Assembly (NCBI GenBank): GCA_024684435.1
Contig: JAIKWV010000019.1
Span: 1-64,000 of the forward strand
Origin: Clostridiales bacterium
Lineage (GTDB): Bacteria > Bacillota > Clostridia > Oscillospirales > Acutalibacteraceae
Reading direction: 5' to 3'
Length of the DNA: 64,000 bases
Shown: positions 1 to 8,969 of the stretch, in pieces
Position numbering within the stretch: position 1 is the stretch's first letter
How the letters are laid out: each line of letters opens with the position of its first letter
Notes under the pieces: generated by a model
The model's database searches: none
What the model saw: the letters and a program-made list of their open reading frames with translations, nothing else
Told to the model about the DNA's origin: nothing
Made by a program: the position numbers and the translations under genes

Positions 1-1925
1 ATGATTATGGGGAAGTAATTTCTAAGGATGGCGGAACCGACTTTACTGAATCTGTATCTTTTTCTACGCCAGGTACTTATTATATAACCGTTTCTTCCTG
101 TAATAATTATGGATCTACGACGGGAAACTACGTTGTTGTTAATGTCGGAGAGCAAACTGTTACTTTTAACCCCAACGGCGGTACTGTGTCACCAGCGTCA
201 AAAAGCGTAACCTATGGATCAACATACGGCTCATTGCCAACCCCAACCAGAACCGGTTACACCTTTGATGGATGGTATAATTATATTTTTAATGGAGGTA
301 CATTTGAAAACGCCCAAGTGGACGGTAGTTTTGTATCACTTGGCAGAGACTATATGTTTACGGATAAAATCGCCTTGCACGTTGAGGCTTACCAAAGCGA
401 TTGGAGTACCTTCAGCGGGCAGTTGATCTCCTGCACCGAAGGCGGCGGTTGGGGCATGGGTTATTTTGCAGACTCCAACGGCGCTGGCCCGGGCGCAGAC
501 GTTTTTATTGAAGGAGTTGGCTACAAACACGTCACATTTGGTTACAGATCTTTACCGAGCGGCTGGCATACTTTTGATTTGGTATTTGATGGCAGCAATC
601 TGATCGGTTATGTTGACGGTGCGGAAAAAGATCGCGTTGCCACAGGTGGCACAAAAATCCATTACAATGCAAGCAATGGAATCTTTATTGGGGCAGAAGC
701 CGGGACTGACACAACCACTCCAATTTCGAATTATTTCACCGGTAAGATTGGTTGTGTATTAATCAGCCATGCCGACACAATCTGCGGTCAGATAACTGAC
801 AGAAGCGTAGTAAATGCTGCAAGCGATCATTCATTATATGCAAAATGGACGAAAAATACATACACTCTTACTTACAACCCCAACGGCGGCAGTGGCGCAC
901 CAGCAAGCCAAACGGGCAATGGCACAGTAACACTTTCAAAAACAACGCCCACAAGAAGCGGCTATACCTTTAAAAACTGGAATACTAAAGCGGACGGCGG
1001 CGGAACAGGCTACGCCCCAGGCGCAAGCTACGATCTCACGGCAGACGTAACTTTGTACGCTCAGTGGACGCCCATAACCCTTTCAAGCATAGCGGTCAAG
1101 ACCCTGCCCACCAAGACCACATACGAAATCGGCGAGAGCTTTAACCAGAACGGTTTGACCCTGACAGCGACCTACTCAGACGGCAGTACAAAGGTGATTA
1201 CAAGCGGTTTCATCTGTTCAGGTTTCAGTTCAACAACAGCAGGCACAAAGACCGTAACTGTTACCTATGAGGGCAAGACGACAACGTTCACCGTAACCGT
1301 AAATCCCGCACCCGTGACCCTTTCAAGCATAGCGGTCAAGACCCTGCCCACTAAGACCACATATAATATTGGCGAGAGTTTCAACCCAAGCGGTTTGACC
1401 CTGACAGCGACCTACTCAGACGGCAGTACAAAGACGATCTCCAGCGGCTTTACCTGCTCAGGTTTCAGCTCAACAACTGCGGGGACAAAAACCATAACGG
1501 TTACTTATGAAGGCAAGACGACGACGTTCACAGTAACCGTCACTTCCCCTCAGGTAAATCCTGAACCCACTGTCAACATCCGTAACTTCACCGCCAACAA
1601 GACGGTTGACTACAAGGCGACCGTTACATTTACCGCTGAGGTCAAGAACGCCGTGAGCGGTGCGGCTGTCCACTGGTTCGTCGATGGCAAGGATGCGTGT
1701 ACAGGCGACAAATATACCGTTACCAAGGCTAAAAAGTCCTACACTGTTCAGGTGAAGTACATCAAGGATGGCAAGGTGCTTGCGGAGTCCGGTGTTGAAT
1801 CGGTCGACGTCAAGACAGGCTTTTTCGCAAAACTTACCGCGTTCTTCCGTTCGATTTTCGGAGCTTTGCCCAAGGTGGTACAAGGTTATTTCGGGGTCGA
1901 AGTTATAGACAAAATGCTACCATAA
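1..1925 (+). CDS. Modular secreted surface protein, InlB-repeat/LamG/Ig-like (5' end outside window)
   Basis: The reading frame is open from base 3, so the true start lies upstream. In order I see the first half of an InlB B-repeat (about 165-275, TFNPNGG ... GYTFDGW), a LamG/concanavalin-like domain of about 180 residues (276-810), the closing half of the same repeat (LYAKW, about 830-850), a complete InlB repeat (855-1070), two near-identical 80-residue Ig-like modules of the Big_3 type (1078-1317 and 1318-1557), another Ig-like stretch and a C-terminal amphipathic tail ([15 protein letters not shown]). Such proteins are usually exported and bind glycans or cell surfaces. No LPXTG motif is seen. 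A terminator follows directly. The function is inferred from domains only. Confidence 0.85.
   Translation, partial: DYGEVISKDGGTDFTESVSFSTPGTYYITVSSCNNYGSTTGNYVVVNVGEQTVTFNPNGGTVSPASKSVTYGSTYGSLPTPTRTGYTFDGWYNYIFNGGTFENAQVDGSFVSLGRDYMFTDKIALHVEAYQSDWSTFSGQLISCTEGGGWGMGYFADSNGAGPGADVFIEGVGYKHVTFGYRSLPSGWHTFDLVFDGSNLIGYVDGAEKDRVATGGTKIHYNASNGIFIGAEAGTDTTTPISNYFTGKIGCVLISHADTICGQITDRSVVNAASDHSLYAKWTKNTYTLTYNPNGGSGAPASQTGNGTVTLSKTTPTRSGYTFKNWNTKADGGGTGYAPGASYDLTADVTLYAQWTPITLSSIAVKTLPTKTTYEIGESFNQNGLTLTATYSDGSTKVITSGFICSGFSSTTAGTKTVTVTYEGKTTTFTVTVNPAPVTLSSIAVKTLPTKTTYNIGESFNPSGLTLTATYSDGSTKTISSGFTCSGFSSTTAGTKTITVTYEGKTTTFTVTVTSPQVNPEPTVNIRNFTANKTVDYKATVTFTAEVKNAVSGAAVHWFVDGKDACTGDKYTVTKAKKSYTVQVKYIKDGKVLAESGVESVDVKTGFFAKLTAFFRSIFGALPKVVQGYFGVEVIDKMLP
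1078..1557 (+). repeat. Two tandem 240-bp repeats encoding Ig-like modules
   Basis: Two copies with exact 240-bp period; both begin CCCTTTCAAGCATAGCGGTC and encode [14 protein letters not shown]. The copies differ at scattered positions, which points to a recent in-frame duplication inside the surface-protein gene. Confidence 0.9.
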
Positions 1926-1930
1926 AAATT

Positions 1931-1964
1931 TCCTGCGGTCCGGATTCCGGGCCGCAGGGATTTT
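1931..1964 (+). terminator. Rho-independent terminator after the surface protein
   Basis: The stem CCTGCGGTCCGG / CCGGGCCGCAGG has a three-base loop and is followed by ATTTTAT. It begins a few bases after the stop codon. Confidence 0.85.
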
Positions 1965-1981
1965 ATGTCAGGCTGTTTTTA

Positions 1982-2010
1982 TTGATTTCCGGCGGGATCT
2001 GTGATAAAAT
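1982..2010 (+). promoter_or_regulatory. Sigma-A-type promoter for the small membrane protein
   Basis: TTGATT (1982-1987) and TAAAAT (2005-2010) are separated by 17 bp, about 34 bp before the start codon. Confidence 0.6.
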
Positions 2011-2043
2011 ATTTATGATAATTTTTAAATTTGTGAGGCGAAA

Positions 2044-2367
2044 ATGGAAAGGATCGTTTGGTTGATAATCATGATACCCCTCAGCGTGTTCTTTACCGGC
2101 ATAGGCATATTCGCGTGGAAAAGGGAAAAGCCCATGTGGTTCTGGTCGGGGAGCGAGGTCAGTGAGAGGGAGATCTCCGACGTGCCGGCATACAACAGGG
2201 CGAACGGCATAATGTGGATCGTTTATTCCCTGATCTTCTGGGTCAGCACCGTTCTGGGACTGTTTCAGGTTGGCGCCGCCGGATTGGTGGTGGGGATCGG
2301 AAGCGTAGCCGGGCTGCCGTTTTTGATAATTGCGTACAACAGGATATATAACAGATATAAAAAATGA
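2044..2367 (+). CDS. Small membrane protein, unknown function
   Basis: The 107-residue product has three predicted membrane segments: one at the N-terminus, one around residues 57-75 and one around 78-97. A polar middle segment contains the run KREKPMWFWSG and DVPAYNRANG, and the C-terminus is basic. The pattern (short helix, W-K-x-K-P-x-x-FWSG, D-x-x-x-YN-x-x-x-G-x-x-W) recalls small Firmicute membrane proteins of unknown function, but I cannot name a family with certainty. It has its own promoter and terminator, so it is a single-gene unit between the surface protein and the GH127 gene. Confidence 0.7.
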   Translation: MERIVWLIIMIPLSVFFTGIGIFAWKREKPMWFWSGSEVSEREISDVPAYNRANGIMWIVYSLIFWVSTVLGLFQVGAAGLVVGIGSVAGLPFLIIAYNRIYNRYKK

Positions 2368-2381
2368 CAGGCATGAAAAAT

Positions 2382-2413
2382 CCCTCGGTGCAAATTCCAC
2401 CGAGGGTGATTTT
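2382..2413 (+). terminator. Terminator of the small membrane protein gene
   Basis: CCCTCGGTG / CACCGAGGG stem with a seven-base loop, followed by TGATTTTAT. Confidence 0.85.
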
Positions 2414-2448
2414 ATATAAAGAAGAGAATGGGTGCTGTTTTTTATGAC

Positions 2449-2503
2449 AATCCCTCAGTTTCGTCGCGAAGCTCCTCAACAGCTCCCTTTACACAAGGGA
2501 GCC
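2449..2503. repeat. Intergenic palindromic repeat (REP-like)
   Basis: A CCTCAGT...GCGAAGCTCCTC lead is followed by the hairpin GCTCCCTT-TACAC-AAGGGAGC (2482-2502). Sequences of this form are, to my knowledge, a common dispersed intergenic repeat in gut Clostridia. Only one copy is seen in this window. Confidence 0.6.
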
Positions 2504-2534
2504 GAATCGGGAAATGTGTTTACAAGTTTTTATT

Positions 2535-4268
2535 TCAGAACCAAACGGAAACGAGGCTTTTGCCGTCCTGCCCCGCGGCGGCGTAGTCGGTCAGGATCAG
2601 CTGACCCTTGTCGGTTTCCGCGGACAGACGGAGCTGTTCTCCTCTTTCGGGTGACAGCATTTTATATTTGATCTTTCCGCTCTCATCCCTTGCAAATTCG
2701 AGCTTCTGCCCAGGAACGTAAACCGCCGATTTAGCCTGATCGGCGGCAAGGACCCAGCCCGCGTAATTGAGGGAAAGCTTGCTGTTGATGTGCGTTTCGA
2801 TAAGCCTGAATTCAAATGAAAGATTGATCTCATCGCCGTTGACCGTGCCGGGATAGCAGACATACCCCTGCCGTTCCACGCCGGAGGTTTCATTTTTAAG
2901 ACTGCGGATAGTTGAATATTTGTCGCCCGCGGTAACCAGAAGAGTAAAGCTGACGCCTTCGGGTGCGGAGGCTTTTATGCTGCCGTCGGTCACGGTGAGT
3001 TTAATTTCTCCACCGGCTCTTTGGAAAACATATTCGCCGGGGAGAACGCTGTTGACCCTGATACAGTCGCCGCTGTCCGTGACGCACATCAGGGGATAAA
3101 GGGCGAAGCCTGCGGAGGCGATGCAGGCGCAGCAGCCGAAATGGGAGCCGTCGGCAAATTGCTTGAAACCGCCGATGCCTCTGCCTCTGTTCCCGTCGCA
3201 GAGGGGCGAATAGCTGTCGAAAACCATGCCCGGGAGATATTCCTTCTTTTCGTTGCTGAACTGGTCATAGCCGTTCACGTTGAGAGAACCTGCCAGAGCG
3301 TTCAGGGCGCTGACGCGAAGGGAGTCGAAAAGCGATTTTTCTCCGGTGACCGCGAAGAGGCGGGCAAGCAGCCGCATAAGGGTGACTGTGACGCAGGTCT
3401 CCTGCATGATCTTTTCGCTGGGCTCGGTCTGCCTAAGGGTGGAGTTGTCAAACAGCTCGTGGGTGCATCCGCAGGAGCCGATGGCGGTGTAGTCTGTTTC
3501 CAACAGCCGGGAGACAAATTTTTTAACGATGTCCAGATATTTTTCCTTGCCGGTCAGCTCATAATACGCCAGAACGCCCTCAAAGAAGCTCATTGTCTCG
3601 TATGCCTTCTGCTCCGGAAATTCAAAGGGTGCCTTGCCCTCAAGAACGCAGTCGATAAGATTGCCGTCCTTACAGCCGCCGGTGCCGATAATATACTCGG
3701 CAAAGTCAAGATAAGCCTTGTTGCGGGTGTCTTTGTACAGGCGAAGGAAGGGTTCCAGAATGCTGGCGGAGTTCACACTGCCCCACCAGAGACCGGTGTC
3801 AAGGATCGGTATCTTACCTTCGCCTATGCGGGCGACAATGTAATCCGCGTGGGCGGAAAGGGCTTTGATGATCCTCGCTTTCAGCTCATCATCGGCGCAG
3901 ATGTCATAATAATGCTGAAGGCCGGTCATGACATATTTCCTTGCCCAGATGTCCCAGCCGTAGAATTCGTTTTCCACGCTGTAGGCGCTGATACGTCCGT
4001 CGGGCTCCTGCCTGGAGAGCAGACCCTCCACCGCATCGGTGAGGACGGAATACAGCTCCGGGGACTTCGTGACCCGCCACACAAGGCAGGCGCCACGCAT
4101 CATTTTGCCCCAATATTCTCCACGCCAGCCCCGGTCGGCGTCGTCGATGCCGGAGGAAAACACGTTGACGCAGTTCTGCCACAGCGCCTTGTCCAGAAGC
4201 TGTCTGCTCATAATTATATCAAGATATCCGGAAAACGCTCCGGTTATTTTACAGGTCTCGGGAAACAT
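2535..4268 (-). CDS. GH127-like (DUF1680) beta-L-arabinofuranosidase-type protein
   Basis: The product is about 577 residues with no signal peptide, so cytoplasmic. It has the (alpha/alpha)6-type spread of GH127/DUF1680 proteins. The Glu-x-Cys motif (QETCVTVT) and a later Cys-rich motif (FGCCACIA) fit the Glu and Cys residues that form the catalytic Cys/zinc site in this family. GH127 enzymes release beta-L-arabinofuranose or related furanosides. The start is placed at ATG 4268, which has AAAGGTG eight bases upstream; a longer open frame to 4316 lacks a ribosome site and would overlap the promoter. It is divergent from the secreted GH-A enzyme. The Cys motif is not the classic CCPPN, so the substrate is uncertain. 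Confidence 0.75.
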   Translation of the reverse strand: MFPETCKITGAFSGYLDIIMSRQLLDKALWQNCVNVFSSGIDDADRGWRGEYWGKMMRGACLVWRVTKSPELYSVLTDAVEGLLSRQEPDGRISAYSVENEFYGWDIWARKYVMTGLQHYYDICADDELKARIIKALSAHADYIVARIGEGKIPILDTGLWWGSVNSASILEPFLRLYKDTRNKAYLDFAEYIIGTGGCKDGNLIDCVLEGKAPFEFPEQKAYETMSFFEGVLAYYELTGKEKYLDIVKKFVSRLLETDYTAIGSCGCTHELFDNSTLRQTEPSEKIMQETCVTVTLMRLLARLFAVTGEKSLFDSLRVSALNALAGSLNVNGYDQFSNEKKEYLPGMVFDSYSPLCDGNRGRGIGGFKQFADGSHFGCCACIASAGFALYPLMCVTDSGDCIRVNSVLPGEYVFQRAGGEIKLTVTDGSIKASAPEGVSFTLLVTAGDKYSTIRSLKNETSGVERQGYVCYPGTVNGDEINLSFEFRLIETHINSKLSLNYAGWVLAADQAKSAVYVPGQKLEFARDESGKIKYKMLSPERGEQLRLSAETDKGQLILTDYAAAGQDGKSLVSVWF

Positions 4269-4302
4269 ATAATCACACCTTTTCAAAATACAGTATCGTC
4301 CC

Positions 4303-4335
4303 TTGCATTTTAGCACATTGTCGTGTTATAATCAA
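4303..4335. promoter_or_regulatory. Overlapping divergent promoters
   Basis: Plus strand: TTGCAT (4303-4308), 18 bp, then the extended -10 TG-T-TATAAT (TATAAT 4327-4332), serving the gene at 4369. Minus strand: TTGATT (complement of 4330-4335), 17 bp, TAAAAT (complement of 4307-4312), serving the GH127 gene at 4268. The two promoters occupy the same 33 bp, so each -10 overlies the other's -35. Confidence 0.65.
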
Positions 4336-4368
4336 CAAAAACAGACTAAAAACAGAGGGGGCATTTTT

Positions 4369-6282
4369 ATGAACAGGATCATAGCTTTCTTTTTGATCCT
4401 GCTTTCATTTGTAAGCGGGATATTCAATCCTTACCGTCCCAAGGGGGAGACTGTTTTTACCGTAAATTATCAGTCCGGGGAGAGAGACATGGAAAAGTAT
4501 TGCGGCGTGTATTCCTGCGTGGACGATCGTGGCGGGGTGCCTACTCTGTTTGTGAACGGCGAGCCTTTCCCCGCGGCGGCGTACATGACATATCTTGAGG
4601 AGTATAACAACTATGCGGAGTTTGCCGAAGCGGGATACGATCTGTTCTCCGTGCCTGTCCTTTTTGCCGGCAGATGGATAGCCGCACACGAGGCGGCAAA
4701 ACCCTTCCACGGCGGGATATTCGACAAAAAAGGCGAGCCGGATTTTTCTACGCTGGACGAGTCTGTTAATAAGATCCTTGCCGCCTGTCCGGGAGCTTAC
4801 ATCTTCCCTCGGGTCAACGTTTCCATGCCCCTGTGGTGGGTGGAGGAGGATCCGGACAGCGTAGACGGCACCGGCAAAAGGGAGTCCCTGTTCTCGGAAA
4901 AATTCCGTCAGACTGCGGCTGAAATGCTTCGGGAGGTCATAAGGCACATAAACTCAAGCGACTATGCCGGACACATTGTCGGGTATCAGATCGCGGGGGG
5001 CAACACCGAGGAATGGTTCCACTTCGACATGAACGCGGGGTACTGCAAAAACGCCGAGGATGAATTCAACGCCTACCTTGAAAAATATTATCCTGACTGC
5101 GGCTTTTCCGGTCTGCCGGATATGTCGTTGCTCAATGGCAAGGGAGCCTATCACAAAGACGAACATCTTGCAAGATATCTTGAATTTGCCTCCAACGCCG
5201 TTGCCGACGATATCTGCTGTTTCTGCTCTGTGGCAAAGGAGGAGACAGGAAACAATTTAGTCGTGGGCACCTTCTACGGTTATTCCCTTGAGGTCAATTC
5301 CCCGTTGTACGGCACCCACGCGCTTAAAACCCTGCTCAACTGCGACTGCGTGGATTTTATATGCTCACCCAATTCCTACATTGGCACAAGAGCCATGAAC
5401 GCGGACTGGACAGAAATGTATCCCGCAGATTCCGTGCGGCTCCACGGCAAGGTCTGTATGCAGGAGTGCGACATCCGCACACATCTCACAAAACTTCTGA
5501 AAGACGCCGCTCCGGAATATGACGGGACGGGATATTACAACGCCCCCATATGGCACGGACTTGAGAGCAGGGAACAGACCGTCAGTCAGATACGCAAAGC
5601 CTTCAGCCGTCAGCTTGTGAAGGGAAACGGCTTCTGGTGGTTCGATATGTGGGGCGGCTGGTACAACGACCCGGATATCCTCTCCGAAATGGGGCGGATG
5701 AAGGAGATATATTCGGACTCCCTCAATAAGGACAGGACGAGCCGGGCGAAAATAGCGGTGTTCGTTGATGAGAGCGCGTACAAATATATGACGGACTCAT
5801 GGCAGAGGAACATTGCTTTTAACCAGAGAACGGAGCTGGGCTTGGCGGGGTTCCCTTACGATATCTACGACGTGTCCGACTTTGAGGCGGTGTACAAAAA
5901 ATACAACGGAGTGGTCTTCCTGTCCGACCTTAAGACTGACTCCATGAGCAGAGCTCTTGAGCTGTGCGGAAAAGACCATGTAAAATACATAACTACCTCA
6001 AAGATGAAAAAGAATTATTCTCCGGCGGAGCTGAGGGCGTTTGCCGTGAGCTGCGGAGCCCATGTTTACTGCGCGTCGGAGGACATAGTTTACGCAAACG
6101 GCAGTTATATAGCCATACACTCAAATTCGGCGGGGGAGAAGACAGTTTGCCTCGATTCGGTCTGTTACTACAAGGAGCTGTTAACGGATAAGGGCGCTGC
6201 CGGTAGCGGCAATAAGATAAGCCTGACAATGAATGAGAACGAGACAAGACTGTTTGAGATCGACCGTGCGTCAAATCAATAA
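4369..6282 (+). CDS. Secreted GH-A clan glycoside hydrolase, GH42-like
   Basis: 637 residues. The N-terminus (MNRIIAFFLILLSFVSGIF) is a signal peptide or membrane anchor. A TIM-barrel-like region follows, with GYQIAGGNTEEW near residue 205, which fits the acid/base Glu segment of GH42/GH-A enzymes, and CMQECDIR near residue 365, a candidate nucleophile segment. WHGLES and WWFDMWGGWY follow. The C-terminal part (from about residue 460) resembles the trimerisation-like and beta domains found after the barrel. The start is ATG 4369, preceded by AGAGGGGG. Likely a beta-galactosidase-like enzyme acting outside the membrane; the exact family and substrate are not established by sequence reading. 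Confidence 0.7.
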   Translation: MNRIIAFFLILLSFVSGIFNPYRPKGETVFTVNYQSGERDMEKYCGVYSCVDDRGGVPTLFVNGEPFPAAAYMTYLEEYNNYAEFAEAGYDLFSVPVLFAGRWIAAHEAAKPFHGGIFDKKGEPDFSTLDESVNKILAACPGAYIFPRVNVSMPLWWVEEDPDSVDGTGKRESLFSEKFRQTAAEMLREVIRHINSSDYAGHIVGYQIAGGNTEEWFHFDMNAGYCKNAEDEFNAYLEKYYPDCGFSGLPDMSLLNGKGAYHKDEHLARYLEFASNAVADDICCFCSVAKEETGNNLVVGTFYGYSLEVNSPLYGTHALKTLLNCDCVDFICSPNSYIGTRAMNADWTEMYPADSVRLHGKVCMQECDIRTHLTKLLKDAAPEYDGTGYYNAPIWHGLESREQTVSQIRKAFSRQLVKGNGFWWFDMWGGWYNDPDILSEMGRMKEIYSDSLNKDRTSRAKIAVFVDESAYKYMTDSWQRNIAFNQRTELGLAGFPYDIYDVSDFEAVYKKYNGVVFLSDLKTDSMSRALELCGKDHVKYITTSKMKKNYSPAELRAFAVSCGAHVYCASEDIVYANGSYIAIHSNSAGEKTVCLDSVCYYKELLTDKGAAGSGNKISLTMNENETRLFEIDRASNQ

Positions 6283-6292
6283 ACATGAAAAA

Positions 6293-6319
6293 TGCAGGTA
6301 AAGATTACCTGCACTTTTT
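6293..6319 (+). terminator. Terminator of the GH-A enzyme gene
   Basis: TGCAGGTAA / TTACCTGCA stem with a three-base loop followed by CTTTTTC. Confidence 0.85.
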
Positions 6320-6341
6320 CTTTGGAGGAGTTGTATGAAAA

Positions 6342-7013
6342 TTAAAGTTGATTTTGTGTTTCCGTATAGGGAAGGAGAGATATTTCCAGATTCCCGTTCT
6401 TTGTGCGAAGCTCGTCGATGAACGCCTTTTCCTCCGAGGGGTCCTTCATGCGCACTTTATAAGAAAGTCGGAACATACTGCCCATGCCGGTGGTCTTGAC
6501 CCCGGCATTTTCTATGCTCTTTAGATAGTGGGCGAAGATGTCGTCAAAAGTCCCGTTATATTCGAGGGATTCCGGTATGGTTATGCGCAGGAGCTGATCC
6601 GCCGCCATGCTCTTGTGTTCAAACAGAGGCGCAAGGTTGAGGAGCATATATATTACAGCGAGGCAAACAAGGATCACTATGCCGTAGGCGATGTATCCCA
6701 TACCGAAGGCTATGCCTGAACCCATTGCCACCAATATGGCGGCTATTTCGTCCGCGCTGCCCTGGGCTGAACGGAAACGTATCAGGCTGAAGGCGCCGCC
6801 GATCGCCACACCGGCTCCGATGTTGCCGTTGACGAAGGTTATTACCGCCGCCACCACAAAGGGAATAAGAGCCGTAACGGTGAAGAATCTTTTTGTGGAG
6901 CGGATGCGGAAGCTCATTATCCAGGCGTAAAGAAAGCCCGTTATCAGTGACGCCGCCGCCATTATGAAAAACTGTGAGGGAGTCACAACAGAAGTGTAAA
7001 TAGAGTCAAACAT
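6342..7013 (-). CDS. DUF4956 membrane protein
   Basis: 223 residues with four predicted membrane helices in the first 130 residues and a cytoplasmic C-terminal domain. The segment GAFSLIRFRSAQGSADEIA is the hallmark of DUF4956 proteins. In many bacteria these genes sit next to a VTC-type polyphosphate polymerase, as here (24 bp gap to the upstream gene). The role is unknown; a membrane partner or channel for the polymerase product is the natural inference. It is the last gene of the minus-strand cluster that starts at 13349. Confidence 0.85.
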   Translation of the reverse strand: MFDSIYTSVVTPSQFFIMAAASLITGFLYAWIMSFRIRSTKRFFTVTALIPFVVAAVITFVNGNIGAGVAIGGAFSLIRFRSAQGSADEIAAILVAMGSGIAFGMGYIAYGIVILVCLAVIYMLLNLAPLFEHKSMAADQLLRITIPESLEYNGTFDDIFAHYLKSIENAGVKTTGMGSMFRLSYKVRMKDPSEEKAFIDELRTKNGNLEISLLPYTETQNQL

Positions 7014-7037
7014 AAAGTATCCTTCCTTTTCTTTATT

Positions 7038-7730
7038 TTATTGAGCCTTGAGCAGCTGCTGACGGTAAGCTTCTCCGTACTTTGAAAAGCTTCCCTTACG
7101 TATTCCGCCCTCCGAGAGAGCGGATGCCAGCCACAGGGGCATTGCCTGCTGCACCTTTATTTCCAGTATCGTCCAGCCGGGAGGGAGCAGCAGATTCCCA
7201 TCCATGGATTTTGTCAGGCTCAGTTCGTCCACCCGGTATCGGGGCGCCTCATCTATTGTCAGCCGCAGATCGCCGTCGGGTTCAAAATAGGCGGAGCGGT
7301 CATAAATGATAAGGCAGGAGGGAACAAGAGTTTTGTAGTGATCCCTGAAAGTGGTTATCTCCCTGTTTATCTGTCCGCCGGCGCAGATGTCGCCTTCTCC
7401 ATCAAAAAATTTATGAACAAGGGGAATGGTGGTCTGCACCCTGCGTTTATATACGATGCCGTAAGCCTTGCGTTTAAGCTCCAGAAATACCGGGGATTCC
7501 TCGGTGGCTATGCCGTAGGAGCGGAGCCTTATTTTTTCCTTGAAAAGGGGTTTTTCAACGCTGGTACGGATAAGCTGATAGGTGGGAGTGTCGTAGTAGA
7601 GTGATGCGATGGAGGTCTTGCCGTACTGATCCAACTCCATATGTCCTTTCAGCCGCTCCCTGAGGAACGCTGTCTGTTCGCCGCTGAGCAGATATTTCAG
7701 CTCATATCGTTGCATTACCGTGATAGCCAC
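7038..7730 (-). CDS. VTC-domain polyphosphate polymerase-like protein
   Basis: 230 residues, a single VTC tunnel domain with no membrane helix. Conserved charged residues of the tunnel are visible: RYELKY near the N-terminus, KEKIRLRSYG (two Arg), FLELKRK and YKRR, IIYDRSAY, DLRLTID, ILEIKV and SKYG near the C-terminus. In yeast Vtc4 the equivalent Lys/Arg/Glu set binds ATP and polymerises phosphate. All positions I can align are kept, so an active enzyme is likely. It is 15 bp downstream of the degenerate kinase gene and 24 bp upstream of DUF4956. Stand-alone bacterial VTC proteins are little characterised. Confidence 0.85.
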   Translation of the reverse strand: MAITVMQRYELKYLLSGEQTAFLRERLKGHMELDQYGKTSIASLYYDTPTYQLIRTSVEKPLFKEKIRLRSYGIATEESPVFLELKRKAYGIVYKRRVQTTIPLVHKFFDGEGDICAGGQINREITTFRDHYKTLVPSCLIIYDRSAYFEPDGDLRLTIDEAPRYRVDELSLTKSMDGNLLLPPGWTILEIKVQQAMPLWLASALSEGGIRKGSFSKYGEAYRQQLLKAQ

Positions 7731-7745
7731 AACATCACCCCCGGA

Positions 7746-8969
7746 TCATAATGCGATGCGGAGCGTAAATGTTCCGCCTGCCACTGCCGCAGAGACTCTG
7801 CCGTTGTGCGCCGTTACAACATCTTTCACATATGCGAGACCCAGACCGGCGTTTTCCTCGCCCTTTGCGTTTTCCAGCCTGGTGAAACGGTCAAATATCT
7901 GATCCGCCGCGCCGTCGGGAAGATTTGTGTCGTTTTGCGCCTCAATAACGGTCCTGCCGCCGTCGCTTTTCAGTGTGAAAGAGGCCTTTGTCATGGAGAA
8001 CTTCAGGGCGTTTTCTATAAGCTCGTCGATCACCCGAACCATAGCCTCGGGGTCGGCGGAGATATTGACGTCGGGAGCTATATCGTAATTCAGCTCAATA
8101 CCGCAGGAAGCGAATTTTTCAACGTCCCGGTCAAGGGCGGCGTTCAAATATTCAGAAAGGGGGATCTGTGACGGGGTCACGTTTTCATTCTCAAAGATCC
8201 CGATAGTTTCAAGCTTGTTCACAAGGGCGTTGAGTTTGTTCAACTGACGGCGTGTGGAACGGGTCTGATCGTCCGGACCGTATTTTCTCTCCGCAAGCTC
8301 GGTGTTTCCGTTTATGATAGTAATGGGAAGCCGGAATTCTTTATTTGCGCCTTTTATAAAATTCTTTTGTTTTCTGTCTGCTTCCTCAATAGGGGCATAT
8401 ATCTTTCTTGCTATGGCAAGCAGGACGAACCAGCCGATCAGAAGGCAAAGGGCTTCTCCTATGGCGGATATGATAAGTATCCTGTATGAGGCGATCAGCT
8501 CCCTGCCCTGATCTATAACGGTCACATAGGTCATGCCCTGATCCTTGTAAACACGGTAACGGTAGGTGCCTCTCGTCCATCCGGTTTCCTCATTGATAAG
8601 CTCTCTTGCCCATTCCATCGCCTCGTCTTCGGTGACGGCGGAAAGATGGAACGCCACAACTTTTGCGTCTTTTCCGTCCTCGGAAAACGCAAAGGTGAAA
8701 TATCTCACCGAAGAGTCCGTCTCCGGGGAGGAAGGACCCATGGGTCCCATCCTGAAGTCCTTTTCGGGAATCTGCGGCTGCATATCCACGGAGCGTTTAT
8801 TTTTGTGGTCAAAGGAACCCTGACGGCTTGCTATCATCTGGGTTATCTCGTCCGCGTCCTGACTTGCCATGGTAAAGTTTACCGCGTTTATCACGGCAAG
8901 CAGGGAAGTCAAAAGGACGAAGATGACCAGAATAGCGTAGAGCCTGAACTTTTTTTCAGCTTTATTCAT
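7746..8969 (-). CDS. Degenerate sensor histidine kinase (His replaced by Lys)
   Basis: 407 residues: membrane helix 10-31, extracellular domain to about 160, helix 162-186, then HisKA and HATPase regions. The phosphoacceptor box reads GANKEFRLPIT, so Lys210 stands where the canonical neighbour at 11354-12676 has His231 (DAGHELKTP). The N-box (ELIENALKFS) and a GLGLAYVK motif remain, but the D-x-G box is altered (NDTNLPDGAADQ). Its extracellular domain resembles that of the canonical neighbour. The gene overlaps the upstream regulator by 8 bp, so they are co-translated. It probably acts as a phosphorylation-independent sensor or as a partner of the active kinase. Confidence 0.85.
   Translation of the reverse strand: MNKAEKKFRLYAILVIFVLLTSLLAVINAVNFTMASQDADEITQMIASRQGSFDHKNKRSVDMQPQIPEKDFRMGPMGPSSPETDSSVRYFTFAFSEDGKDAKVVAFHLSAVTEDEAMEWARELINEETGWTRGTYRYRVYKDQGMTYVTVIDQGRELIASYRILIISAIGEALCLLIGWFVLLAIARKIYAPIEEADRKQKNFIKGANKEFRLPITIINGNTELAERKYGPDDQTRSTRRQLNKLNALVNKLETIGIFENENVTPSQIPLSEYLNAALDRDVEKFASCGIELNYDIAPDVNISADPEAMVRVIDELIENALKFSMTKASFTLKSDGGRTVIEAQNDTNLPDGAADQIFDRFTRLENAKGEENAGLGLAYVKDVVTAHNGRVSAAVAGGTFTLRIAL

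Noticed and set aside
3021-4313. 430-codon open frame opposite the GH127 gene
   Set aside because: No ribosome site, composition mirrors the real gene, and no family pattern; it is a by-product of the GC-rich coding sequence on the other strand.
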